DNA of 31,261 bases, taken from NCBI GenBank assembly GCA_017996845.1, contig JAGOGF010000020.1, positions 1-31,261 of the forward strand, read 5' to 3'. Each line of letters starts with the position of its first letter. The stretch's first letter is position 1. This DNA comes from Butyrivibrio sp. (GTDB lineage Bacteria > Bacillota_A > Clostridia > Lachnospirales > Lachnospiraceae). Under the pieces are notes generated by a model that saw only the letters and a program-made list of their open reading frames with translations, did not search any database and was not told the DNA's origin. The position numbers and the translations under genes were made by a program. Below are positions 23,328-31,261 of this stretch, piece after piece.

Positions 23328-25292
23328 ATGCCAAAAACAGACTGGTACGTTGGAGAACTGATGCTCAAAATGATCAACAGACAGACAGGTGAAATCAGTA
23401 AAGTATCCTACCGTCCACAGAAACCGGCTTTTCCGGCAGAAGAACAGGATCCCCAAAAATTACAGCGAAAAACGCCGGAATCACAGGGCATATCATCCGG
23501 TCAGCTGCGTACTTTTCTGGAAGCACTTGATACAACAGCCGGATGTGATATGCATAGAGTCATGATCCTGAGAAACGGATATGTGATAGGAGAAACCGCT
23601 TTTGTACCTTATCAGATGGATATCTGGCATGTTACACATTCGATGTGTAAAAGTATTACCGGTATGGCAATTGGAATTCTGATTGAAGAAGGGAAACTTC
23701 ATGTAACAGATAAAATTATTGATATTTTCAGTTCCAGAAAAAGTATATGGAGCATTCTGCGCCAGAAGGACCTGACCGTATGGAATTTGCTAACAATGAC
23801 AAGTGGTGTGCAATTCAATGAAAGCGGTGCAATTTCAGGAAACGATTGGAGAAAAAGTTTTCTGGAGGCATCGGTGTCGTTTGCACCTGGGACAAAATTT
23901 GAATATAACAGTATGAACTCTTATATGTTGTCTGCCATTGTGACAGAAATTACAGGAGAGAGTATGTTTGACTATCTGAGGCCAAGACTGTTCGAACCCC
24001 TTGGAATCACACGTGTTTTCTGGGAAAGTTGTCCGCAGAAAATCACAAAAGGCGGATGGGGTTTGTTCATGCGTATAGAAGATATGGCAAAGCTCGGGCA
24101 ACTTTTTCTGCAAAAAGGGAACTGGAACGGGCAGCAACTGATATCAGAGAAATGGATTGCGGAATCGACCGGTTCGCAGATCGAAACCGGTATTGAAAAT
24201 GCAGAACATTATGGCTATCAGCTCTGGGTAAATGCAGAGCGGGCAGGTGCCTTTGCTTTTAATGGAATGCTGGGACAGAATGTATATTGTTATCCGGATA
24301 TCAATATGGTTGTGGCAACCAATGCCGGTAATGGAGAAGTATTTCAATATGGTACGATGACAGGTATTATTCAGGGGTTTATGCATACCATTACGGTTTC
24401 CGATACCGCGCTTTCGGAAGACATGTCTGCGCTAACCATGCTAAAGGCATCCTGCAAACACATTGCAGGCCGTATTCCGGCACTTGCAATGATTACGGAT
24501 GGCGGGTGGAACAGACGTCCGATTCCTGTTACACAGGGAACAAGTCGCCGTAAGAGCCTGGTGGGACATCGTCTGATCCGGGACAATGAAAAAAATCAGA
24601 TCTATACCTCCTACCGGAGAATCGGAAATCAGTTTCGCAGAATCTGGACGGATTGTCTGGATGGGGCAGTCTATGATCTTGATGTAAAAGGGGTTGGGCT
24701 GTTTCCGCTGATGATTCAGGTGCTGCATAATAATTTTACGGATGGAATCAGTAAAATCGGTTTTCGAAAAAGCGGAAAAAATTTGTTCTATATGGATTTG
24801 TATGAAGGCAGTGAGGTCATAGCGCTGCAATGTGCTTTTAACGGATCGAGCACCGTGACGGACATCAATATGCATGGAGAAATATATACCATAGCAGTAA
24901 AAACAATCGGGACAACCGATGAATACGGCAGATTTGTTCTGCGTAATCAGATCTGTTTTCTGGAAGAAGCTGCATGTAGAACTTTAAATATCTATTTTAA
25001 TATTGATAACATGCAGGAAGATATTCCGGCCATGGCCTATTTGCATCCGCAAACACCCGATACAATTGAAATCCGTATGGATGAGACGCCGGGAAGTGAG
25101 ATGATCATGTCTTCCCTGCGCGCAGTTGCAATTGACGGTTCGCTTGAAAAAATTCTGTTAAACCGTATGTCTGCGCTTGGTGCGATCGATGTATTTGATC
25201 AGACGGTAAGAGCAACGATCCGGCCTGTTATTCACGGAAAGATTATCAGAACTGTTTCTGAAAAAGAATTGCCTGATTCCAATGAAGTTTAG
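23328..25292 (+). CDS. Serine beta-lactamase-like hydrolase with a large uncharacterised C-terminal region
   Basis: A 654-residue protein. Residues about 45-360 form a class C beta-lactamase/esterase-type domain. The nucleophile motif is S105-M-C-K108 in HSMCKSITGMAIG, the Y-x-N-like motif is Y193-N-S, and a third block NGMLGQNVYCYP replaces the usual KTG/HxG. Such domains act as esterases, peptidases or amidases; true beta-lactamase activity is not implied. No signal peptide is visible, so it is probably cytoplasmic. Residues about 365-654 appear beta-strand-rich and match no family I recognise. GGAGG lies upstream of the ATG. It is divergent from the exonuclease gene and is followed by the ABC-F gene. 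Confidence 0.85.
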   Translation: MPKTDWYVGELMLKMINRQTGEISKVSYRPQKPAFPAEEQDPQKLQRKTPESQGISSGQLRTFLEALDTTAGCDMHRVMILRNGYVIGETAFVPYQMDIWHVTHSMCKSITGMAIGILIEEGKLHVTDKIIDIFSSRKSIWSILRQKDLTVWNLLTMTSGVQFNESGAISGNDWRKSFLEASVSFAPGTKFEYNSMNSYMLSAIVTEITGESMFDYLRPRLFEPLGITRVFWESCPQKITKGGWGLFMRIEDMAKLGQLFLQKGNWNGQQLISEKWIAESTGSQIETGIENAEHYGYQLWVNAERAGAFAFNGMLGQNVYCYPDINMVVATNAGNGEVFQYGTMTGIIQGFMHTITVSDTALSEDMSALTMLKASCKHIAGRIPALAMITDGGWNRRPIPVTQGTSRRKSLVGHRLIRDNEKNQIYTSYRRIGNQFRRIWTDCLDGAVYDLDVKGVGLFPLMIQVLHNNFTDGISKIGFRKSGKNLFYMDLYEGSEVIALQCAFNGSSTVTDINMHGEIYTIAVKTIGTTDEYGRFVLRNQICFLEEAACRTLNIYFNIDNMQEDIPAMAYLHPQTPDTIEIRMDETPGSEMIMSSLRAVAIDGSLEKILLNRMSALGAIDVFDQTVRATIRPVIHGKIIRTVSEKELPDSNEV

Positions 25293-25294
25293 GT

Positions 25295-25323
25295 TTGTGT
25301 TTTAGCGGCATTGCTTATATAAT
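25295..25323 (+). promoter_or_regulatory. Candidate promoter giving a leaderless ABC-F transcript
   Basis: TTGTGT (25295-25300), a 17-base spacer, and a consensus TATAAT (25318-25323) precede the ATG at 25330 by six bases. The predicted +1 coincides with the A of the start codon. Confidence 0.6.
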
Positions 25324-25329
25324 GAGTTC

Positions 25330-27189
25330 ATGCAAGCAACGAATCTTTTATCCATGAAGGACATTTCAAAGTCATATACAGACAGAATGCTGCTTGATCA
25401 TATTGATCTTGGCGTGGACAGTGGCGCCAGAATCGGTGTGATCGGCATAAACGGAACGGGCAAATCAACGCTTCTTCGCCTCATTGCGGGAAAAGAAGAA
25501 CCCGACAGCGGGTATATCGTCACAGGCAATCATGTTGTGATTGGGTACCTGCCGCAGAATCCGGACTTTCCGCAGGACATGACTCTTTATGAATATGTCG
25601 TAACAGAAAATGTAAAAAAAATTCATCCCGGCGATCTGGTTGCCGCGAAAGAATTGGAATATGAACTGGAAGGCGAAGCAAAAAGTATTTTGAATCGCCT
25701 TGGTTTTTGTGATATTTTTCAGAAATTATCAGAATTATCCGGCGGGCAGCGTAAAAAGGCTGCGCTTTGCAGTGTCCTCTTGTCCCGCAGTGATCTGCTG
25801 CTGATGGATGAGCCGACCAATCATCTGGATAATGCCATGAGCGAATGGTTACAGGAATATCTGCTGTCCTACAGAGGTGCGCTTGTCATGGTCACACATG
25901 ACAGATACTTTCTGGATCTTGTATGTAATCATATTATGGAAATTGATCATGGTAAGATCTACACGTATGATACCAATTATGAAGGATTTCTGGAAATGAA
26001 AGCAGAACGTGTTGCTTCTACCTTATCCACACAGGATAAACATGCCAATGTTCTTCGTAAGGAGCTTGCATGGATGCAGCGTGGGGCAAGAGCCCGCAGC
26101 ACCAAGCAGAAAGCGCATATTCAGCGGTATGAAGCTCTGCGTGATGAAGATCAGATTGAAATGGATGCAAATGTTGAGATCAGTGCATTATCTTCCAGAC
26201 TGGGCAAGAAAACAATTGAATTGTCACATATATCCAAGCATTATGGAGATCGGACTCTTTTTGACGATTTCAGTTTCATTTTTCTGAAAAACGACCGTGT
26301 CGGAATTCTTGGACCAAACGGGTGCGGTAAGACAACACTGATTCGTGTTATGACAGGCGTACTTATACCGGACAGCGGAAACGTAAGTATCGGTGATACA
26401 GTCAAAATCGGTTATTATGCGCAGGAAAGCGAATCCATGGATATGTCAGAGCGTGTTATTGACTATGTCCGTGATACGGCGGAGTATATTCAGACAGATG
26501 ATGGATATGTGACTGCCTCGCAGATGTGTGAGAAATTTCTTTTTACAGGGGCAATGCAATATGCAGAAATCGGAAAGCTTTCCGGCGGAGAGCGCAGAAG
26601 GCTCTATCTTCTTAAGGTGCTGATGGGCGCACCGAATGTATTGATTTTGGATGAGCCGACCAATGATCTGGATATTCAGACGCTGTGCATACTGGAGGAT
26701 TATCTGGATTCTTTCAGCGGAATCGTAATAACAGTTTCGCATGACAGATATTTTCTGGACAGAGTTGCACGCAGAATGCTGACTTTTGATTCCATGGGTG
26801 CCATTCAGCTGTATAATGGGTCCTACACGGAGTTCTTTCAGGAGCATGCCGAAAGTGTGGATGGTACTCTTTCCTGGGGAGATCAGAATTCCGCAGATAA
26901 AGGCGATCAGAATCCTGCTCCCGAAAAGAAAGTATATACGGCATCGCATCAGCTGAAATTTACCTATAAAGAACAAAAAGAATATGAGGTGATTGAACAG
27001 GACATTGCGGCTCTGGAAGACAAAATCCGGCAGACGCAGGAAAAATTTCTTGCCTGTGCAACCGATTTTGTCAAATTAAATGAACTGACAAAAGAAAAGC
27101 AGATTCTGGAAGATAAACTGGAAAGTCTGATGGACCGTTATGTTTATCTGGAAGAACTTGCAGAGCAGATTCAGGCACAGACCAAATAA
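25330..27189 (+). CDS. ABC-F family ATPase (Uup/YfmR-like)
   Basis: A 619-residue soluble protein with two ABC ATPase domains and no membrane segment. Domain 1: Walker A G39-I-N-G-T-G-K-S-T47, signature LSGGQRKKAAL, Walker B LLLMDEPTNHLD. Domain 2: GPNGCGKTTL, LSGGERRRLYL, VLILDEPTNDLD. An interdomain linker rich in Arg/Lys (LAWMQRGARARSTKQKAHIQRY) is the ribosome-probing arm of ABC-F proteins. A C-terminal coiled coil (about 535-610) resembles Uup. ABC-F proteins act on the ribosomal E site during stalled translation; some confer antibiotic resistance, but this architecture fits the housekeeping Uup/YfmR group. There is no Shine-Dalgarno site before the ATG, and a promoter lies just upstream. 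Confidence 0.92.
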   Translation: MQATNLLSMKDISKSYTDRMLLDHIDLGVDSGARIGVIGINGTGKSTLLRLIAGKEEPDSGYIVTGNHVVIGYLPQNPDFPQDMTLYEYVVTENVKKIHPGDLVAAKELEYELEGEAKSILNRLGFCDIFQKLSELSGGQRKKAALCSVLLSRSDLLLMDEPTNHLDNAMSEWLQEYLLSYRGALVMVTHDRYFLDLVCNHIMEIDHGKIYTYDTNYEGFLEMKAERVASTLSTQDKHANVLRKELAWMQRGARARSTKQKAHIQRYEALRDEDQIEMDANVEISALSSRLGKKTIELSHISKHYGDRTLFDDFSFIFLKNDRVGILGPNGCGKTTLIRVMTGVLIPDSGNVSIGDTVKIGYYAQESESMDMSERVIDYVRDTAEYIQTDDGYVTASQMCEKFLFTGAMQYAEIGKLSGGERRRLYLLKVLMGAPNVLILDEPTNDLDIQTLCILEDYLDSFSGIVITVSHDRYFLDRVARRMLTFDSMGAIQLYNGSYTEFFQEHAESVDGTLSWGDQNSADKGDQNPAPEKKVYTASHQLKFTYKEQKEYEVIEQDIAALEDKIRQTQEKFLACATDFVKLNELTKEKQILEDKLESLMDRYVYLEELAEQIQAQTK

Positions 27190-27217
27190 CAATGCAGGAG
27201 CACGAGAGGAAAACAGT

Positions 27218-28051
27218 ATGGAAAATAATGCAGTATATGATAAACTGATGCAATGCGTAGATGCAGTCAGAAAAGTGACTGATTTTGTACCAAAGGTGGC
27301 AATTACCCTTGGATCAGGCCTGGGAGATTATGCGAGTAATATCAAGGTCGTATCGGAAATCAGCTATTCAGATATTAACGGGTTTCCCGTGTCAACCGTT
27401 CCGGGACATGCAGGAAAATTCATTTTTGGTTACGTCGATGATGTTCCGGTCGTATGCATGAAAGGCCGTGTGCATTACTATGAAGGTTATCCGATTTCGG
27501 ATGTTGTTCTTCCGGCCAGACTGATGGGGAAACTTGGCGCAGAAATTTTATTTTTGACCAATGCGTCCGGCGGTATTGATTATGATTTTCAGGCAGGGGA
27601 TCTGATGCTGATTACGGACCAGATTTCATATTTTGTACCCAATCCGCTTATGGGTCAGAATATCGACGAGCTCGGGACAAGATTTCCGGATATGAGTACC
27701 GTATACAGAAAGGATTTGCAGGATATGATCCGCACGGCGGCAAAAGATAATCATATTGCACTTCGGGAAGGGGTTTATTGTCAGCTGACAGGTCCGTCTT
27801 TTGAATCACCTGCAGAAATCAGGGCGCTTCGATCTATGGGAGTTAACGCGGTGGGTATGAGTACGGTTGTGGAAGCAATTGCCGCAAATCATATGGGGAT
27901 AAAAGTATGTGGAATTTCCTGTATCAGTAATCTTGCAGCCGGGATGACGGATAATCCGCTGAATCATATTGAGGTTCAGGAAGCAGCGGATAAAGCTGCA
28001 CCGCTTTTTGCAAAACTGGTAACAGAGTCTGTTAAGAAGATGAATCAGTAA
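27218..28051 (+). CDS. Purine nucleoside phosphorylase
   Basis: A 277-residue trimeric-type (PNP-I/MTAP superfamily) phosphorylase that splits purine nucleosides to base and ribose 1-phosphate. Signature segments: phosphate-binding GSGLGDYA, VPGHAGKFIFG, MKGRVHYYEGY, then LTNASGGIDYDFQAGDLMLI, and the substrate-site LTGPSFESPAEIRALRSMG with NAVGMSTVVEAIAANH. The ATG at 27218 is preceded by GAGAGGA; longer in-frame starts lie inside the ABC-F gene. It is 28 bases after that gene and 22 bases before an amidohydrolase of the MTA/SAH deaminase family, which suggests that its substrates include deaminated nucleosides such as inosine or methylthioinosine. Confidence 0.93.
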   Translation: MENNAVYDKLMQCVDAVRKVTDFVPKVAITLGSGLGDYASNIKVVSEISYSDINGFPVSTVPGHAGKFIFGYVDDVPVVCMKGRVHYYEGYPISDVVLPARLMGKLGAEILFLTNASGGIDYDFQAGDLMLITDQISYFVPNPLMGQNIDELGTRFPDMSTVYRKDLQDMIRTAAKDNHIALREGVYCQLTGPSFESPAEIRALRSMGVNAVGMSTVVEAIAANHMGIKVCGISCISNLAAGMTDNPLNHIEVQEAADKAAPLFAKLVTESVKKMNQ

Positions 28052-28073
28052 AAAGCATATTGGGGGCAGGAAG

Positions 28074-29390
28074 ATGAAGATACGCTTTTATAATGCAAGA
28101 GTCCTGACGATGGAACCCGGAAAAGAAATCTTCAAAGGGGAAGTATGGATTGAAGATGAGAAGATACTTTTTGCAGGAAAAACAGATGAAACGGATGCAT
28201 TTTACAAAAAGCATGACGGAAAGGTTCTGATTTGGGACAAGGAGATCGACTGTGAGGGAAATCTGCTGATGCCGGGGTTTAAAAATGCACATACGCATTC
28301 TGCCATGACACTGATGCGTTCCAGAGCCGATGATATGCCGCTTTCCGACTGGCTGAACATGCAGATTTTTCCGGTAGAAGCCAAAATGACGGCAGATGAT
28401 ATATACTGGCTTACCAAACTTGCCATTCTGGAATACCTGACAAGTGGAATGACGGCTATTTTCGATATGTATCTGACCCCTTTGTCAATTGCACAGGCCT
28501 GTCTGGAAACGGGAATGCGATGTGTGCAGGTAAGTGCGATGAACAGTTTCAGTCAGACCCCGGATTTTGTGGAGGAAATGTTTCAGGAAATCAATGGAAA
28601 AGATCCGTTTAATTCCTATATGATCGGTTTTCATGCTGAATATACCTGTTCAAGAGAACTTCTTCAGAAAGTCAGTGCACTTGCGCATAAATATGAAACA
28701 CCGGTATTTACGCATATTGCAGAAACGGCATCTGAAACGCAGGGATGCCGGGAACGTTACGGAATGACTCCGGTGGCATTTCTTGCATCGCTTGGACTTT
28801 TTGATTTTGGTGGAGGCGGTTATCATCTGGTTCATTGCACAGCCGAAGATATTGCGATTCTGAAGGAAAAGAAAATGTATGCGGTGACCAATCCGGGATC
28901 CAATACGAAACTTGCCAGTGGAATTGCACCGATATCGGAATTGATAAAAGCGGGCGTTCCTGTTGCCATCGGTACCGATGGCCCGGCCAGCAATAATTGT
29001 CTGGATATGTTCCGTGAAATGTTTCTGGTAACAGGTCTTTCCAAGCTTCGCAACCAGGATGCCTCCAGTGTAAATGCAATGGAAGTATTAAAAATGGCTA
29101 CGGTAAACGGCGCACATGCCATGGGACTTGGAAAATGTGATTATCTGGCAGAAGGTAAGCTTGCGGATATGATTATGCTGGATCTGCATCAGCCCAATAT
29201 GCAGCCAATCAATAATATTGCCAAAAATATTGTATACAGCGGCAGCAAACAAAATGTTAAAATGACGATGATTCACGGCATGATCCGGTATATGGACGGT
29301 AAATTCCATATCGGGGTCACACCGGATGAAATATATGCAAAAGCAGAAGAAATAAAGTTCCGGATTGATCATGAACTTTCCGTATCATAA
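28074..29390 (+). CDS. Amidohydrolase, MTA/SAH deaminase (MtaD/SsnA-like) family
   Basis: A 438-residue cytosolic metal-dependent deaminase. Metal ligands are visible: H73-T-H75 in NAHTHSAM, then HAEYTCS, the His of THIAETASE, and D in GTDGPASNNCLDMF. The HCTAEDIAIL segment supplies a further conserved His. The family removes the 6-amino group from 5'-methylthioadenosine, S-adenosylhomocysteine or adenosine, and related members act on other aminohydrolysis substrates such as guanine or chlorohydrolase targets. The product would be a good PNP substrate, matching the gene just upstream. The start ATG has GGGGGCAGGAAG upstream. The length is normal. MTA/SAH specificity is inferred from family and context. 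Confidence 0.87.
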   Translation: MKIRFYNARVLTMEPGKEIFKGEVWIEDEKILFAGKTDETDAFYKKHDGKVLIWDKEIDCEGNLLMPGFKNAHTHSAMTLMRSRADDMPLSDWLNMQIFPVEAKMTADDIYWLTKLAILEYLTSGMTAIFDMYLTPLSIAQACLETGMRCVQVSAMNSFSQTPDFVEEMFQEINGKDPFNSYMIGFHAEYTCSRELLQKVSALAHKYETPVFTHIAETASETQGCRERYGMTPVAFLASLGLFDFGGGGYHLVHCTAEDIAILKEKKMYAVTNPGSNTKLASGIAPISELIKAGVPVAIGTDGPASNNCLDMFREMFLVTGLSKLRNQDASSVNAMEVLKMATVNGAHAMGLGKCDYLAEGKLADMIMLDLHQPNMQPINNIAKNIVYSGSKQNVKMTMIHGMIRYMDGKFHIGVTPDEIYAKAEEIKFRIDHELSVS

Positions 29391-29425
29391 ACAACCAACG
29401 CACCGAAAGGAAAAAGAAGAAAAAT

Positions 29426-30151
29426 ATGTTTCGTATCACTTATGTTTATCACAGCTGTTTTACAATTGAACTGGACAAAACCGTGCTGATTTTTGATTAT
29501 ACCCAGGGTATTTTGCCGCAGTTTGATACTGAAAAGACCATTTATGTTTTTGCGTCTCACAGACACCCGGATCATTTTAAGCCAAAAGTTTTCGAACTGG
29601 TAAAACTGTATCCCAAGGTTCATTTTTTCTTGAGTGATGATATCCGTCAAAGCAGCACCTGGTTTGCCAGACTTCGTATTACGGATAAGGATCTGAAAGA
29701 TTATGTAACAGTTATCCGTCCGGATCGTAAGATCACGTATTCCGATCTGACAATTGAAAGTTTGAAATCAACCGATGAAGGAGTTGCTTTTCTGATCAAT
29801 GCAGAAGGGAAGCATATTTATCATGCGGGAGATTTGAACTGGTGGCACTGGGATGGGGAACCGGAGCAGGAGAATCTGAATATGGCTGCGCAGTATAAGG
29901 AACAGATTGATTCTATTTCAGGCCGCAGCTTTGATGTATCTTTTGTGCCGCTGGATCCCAGATTAAAAGATGCCTATGGCTATGGAATGGACTATTTCCT
30001 AACACATACGATTTCAAAGGCAGTATTCCCGATGCATATGTGGGATAAATATGACTGGACTGATCTTTATCTCAAAACGGAAACAGGAGCTTCTTACAGA
30101 GACCTGATTCAAAAGATATCCGCGCCGGGGGATGTATTTGATCTTGCGTAA
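29426..30151 (+). CDS. MBL-fold metallo-hydrolase
   Basis: A 241-residue metallo-beta-lactamase-fold protein. The signature is H45-R-H47-P-D49-H50 (HxHxDH) following YVFASH, with GDLNWWHW supplying the second-metal Asp and PMHMWD a late His. The N-terminal ITYVYHSCFTIEL resembles L-ascorbate-6-phosphate lactonase-like (UlaG-type) and related small-molecule hydrolases, and the short length fits. The substrate is unknown. The ATG at 29426 follows a purine-rich stretch with AAAGGA about a dozen bases upstream. It is 35 bases after the deaminase gene and 35 before the MutS-like gene, so it shares the operon. Confidence 0.85.
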   Translation: MFRITYVYHSCFTIELDKTVLIFDYTQGILPQFDTEKTIYVFASHRHPDHFKPKVFELVKLYPKVHFFLSDDIRQSSTWFARLRITDKDLKDYVTVIRPDRKITYSDLTIESLKSTDEGVAFLINAEGKHIYHAGDLNWWHWDGEPEQENLNMAAQYKEQIDSISGRSFDVSFVPLDPRLKDAYGYGMDYFLTHTISKAVFPMHMWDKYDWTDLYLKTETGASYRDLIQKISAPGDVFDLA

Positions 30152-30186
30152 TTTTATCTGACCTGCTTTGAGACGGGAGAAAATAA

Positions 30187-31261
30187 ATGGAGTATGTTGT
30201 CTTTTTTTCTATTATTGTTTTATTTCTGATCACAGTAACACTTTTTGGACAGCTGAATGAAAAAAAGGCCGAACAGAATTTTCGGGATAAACTGAGGCGA
30301 ATTTACGGTCAACTTCCCGAAGGAATGGCAGATTATAAGAAATTTCTCTATATATCTAAATATTTTGAAAAACATATAACGAAAGATGCGATAGATGATA
30401 TTACCTGGAATGATCTCTCCATGGATGATGTTTATCAGCGTATGGATTATTGTTATTCGGGCGCGGGGCAGGAATATCTGTATTATATGCTCAGAACACC
30501 CATGCAGACAGATGATTTCGAGCTTCTCGAACAGCATATTGCATATTATATGAAGCATGAAAAACTGCGAAGAGATTGTCAGGTTATCTTTGCCAAAATG
30601 GCAAATCGTAATAAATATTCCATCTATGACTATCTGGATTATCTGGACAATCTCGGGAAACGTTCGAATCTGGTGCATCTGACAGCCGATGCGCTTTTAG
30701 TTGTTGCTGCAATCGGGTGTTTCTTTTCATTTGGTTCTTTTTTTCTGATGCTTCTGGTGGTTGTTGTATATAATATTGTTACATATTTCAAAGACAAAGG
30801 ACAGATCGATCCTTATCTTTCGAGTTTTTCCTATATTATGAGATTGTTATCAGGGGCGGATCTGCTTCGCAGGATCAAGGATCCGGAACTGGAAAATGAA
30901 ATGACCGATCTGACTGCGGACATTCGCGAAATGGAGGCATTTCGAAAAGGTTCCGGGGTACTGATGTCTCCCACAAGAATGAATTCCGGCGGGAACCCGC
31001 TTGATATTCTGGTGGATTATATTCGAATTATAACCCATATTGATTTGATCAAGTTCAATCATATGTTTCTGGAAGTAAAAAAACATAGAGATACCATTGA
31101 TCATATAATCGGTATCATTGGAAAAATTGATGCGGAAATTGCAATTGGCTGCTATCGCGCATCTCTTGAAAACGGGTATTGTATTCCGGTTTTCACCACA
31201 GAAAAGCAGCTTTCCATTCAGAATATGTATCATCCTGGAATGGAACATCCTATTCCCAATT
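30187..31261 (+). CDS. Membrane-anchored MutS-like ATPase, 3' partial
   Basis: The frame is open from ATG 30187 (GGGAG upstream) to the window end: 358 residues. An N-terminal helix (VVFFSIIVLFLI, about residues 4-19) and a two-helix membrane block (about 163-200) are present. Between them lies a MutS-core-like helical segment: WNDLSMDDVYQRMDYCYSGA, then EYLYYMLRTP. The last residues, YHPGMEHPIPN, match the strand that precedes the Walker A loop in MutS proteins, so the ATPase domain lies just beyond the window. The family is distinct from mismatch-repair MutS: it lacks the mismatch-binding domain and carries membrane helices. Its function is unknown. It ends the visible purine-salvage/ABC-F operon. 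Confidence 0.8.
   Translation, partial: MEYVVFFSIIVLFLITVTLFGQLNEKKAEQNFRDKLRRIYGQLPEGMADYKKFLYISKYFEKHITKDAIDDITWNDLSMDDVYQRMDYCYSGAGQEYLYYMLRTPMQTDDFELLEQHIAYYMKHEKLRRDCQVIFAKMANRNKYSIYDYLDYLDNLGKRSNLVHLTADALLVVAAIGCFFSFGSFFLMLLVVVVYNIVTYFKDKGQIDPYLSSFSYIMRLLSGADLLRRIKDPELENEMTDLTADIREMEAFRKGSGVLMSPTRMNSGGNPLDILVDYIRIITHIDLIKFNHMFLEVKKHRDTIDHIIGIIGKIDAEIAIGCYRASLENGYCIPVFTTEKQLSIQNMYHPGMEHPIPN

Noticed and set aside
26446..26976. Minus-strand open frame of 176 codons opposite the ABC-F gene
   Set aside because: Antisense to the second ATPase domain, with no protein family features.
1..31261. CRISPR arrays, insertion sequences, prophage genes, tRNA or rRNA genes
   Set aside because: No repeat-spacer periodicity, transposase, integrase, phage structural motif or tRNA-like fold was seen anywhere in the window.

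Overview
The window looks like a chromosomal core-gene segment of a low-GC, AT-leaning Clostridia, most likely a Lachnospiraceae-type gut anaerobe. This is inferred from the operon order rplS-lepB-rbgA-rnhB-ylqG-ylqH-yraN, the BMP-type nucleoside ABC permeases, a T-box in front of tyrS, a tetrahydrofolate riboswitch in front of folT, several TTG starts with strong GGAGG ribosome binding sites, and gene families seen mainly in Firmicutes. I saw no rRNA, tRNA, CRISPR array, insertion sequence or phage gene.

Layout. 1-1983: end of a nucleoside-uptake operon (two ABC permeases and cytidine deaminase). 2067-9004: a promoter and short leader, then rplS, signal peptidase, rbgA GTPase, second signal peptidase, rnhB, a FliK-like protein, an FlhB-C-like protein, yraN and pgeF. 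9113-12380: an OmpR-family response regulator and a large membrane histidine kinase, with TCTTAAGA palindromes upstream. 12476-13675 (minus): a long, divergent ribose-phosphate pyrophosphokinase whose promoter appears to abut that of the divergent der gene. 13858-16886: der-plsY-gpsA. 16907-16996: a long nested hairpin between convergent genes. 17030-18406 (minus): a GPH/MFS sugar transporter with a near-perfect 26-bp palindrome upstream. 18595-19442: promoter, THF riboswitch, terminator/SD-sequestering hairpin, folT. 19452-21077: consensus promoter, tyrosine T-box, terminator, tyrS. 21149-22106: an AEC transporter broken by a one-base shift at an A8 tract. 22111-23181 (minus): a stand-alone 5'-3' exonuclease. 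23328-25292: a serine hydrolase with an unknown C-terminal half. 25330-31261: an ABC-F protein (possibly leaderless), purine nucleoside phosphorylase, MTA/SAH-deaminase-type amidohydrolase, MBL-fold hydrolase, and the start of a membrane-anchored MutS-like ATPase.

Themes. Nucleoside salvage recurs: uptake permeases, Cdd, PgeF, Prs, PNP and the MtaD-like deaminase. The PNP-deaminase adjacency suggests a deaminate-then-phosphorolyse route for methylthioadenosine or S-adenosylhomocysteine. The most intriguing pair is the FliK-like/FlhB-C-like couple. It resembles a type III export ruler and substrate-specificity switch, lacks the NPTH autocleavage motif and any export apparatus in the window, and sits in a translation/secretion housekeeping operon. 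RNA-level control is rich: a candidate L19 leader, a THF riboswitch and a T-box. All calls come from reading the sequence; no database search was run.
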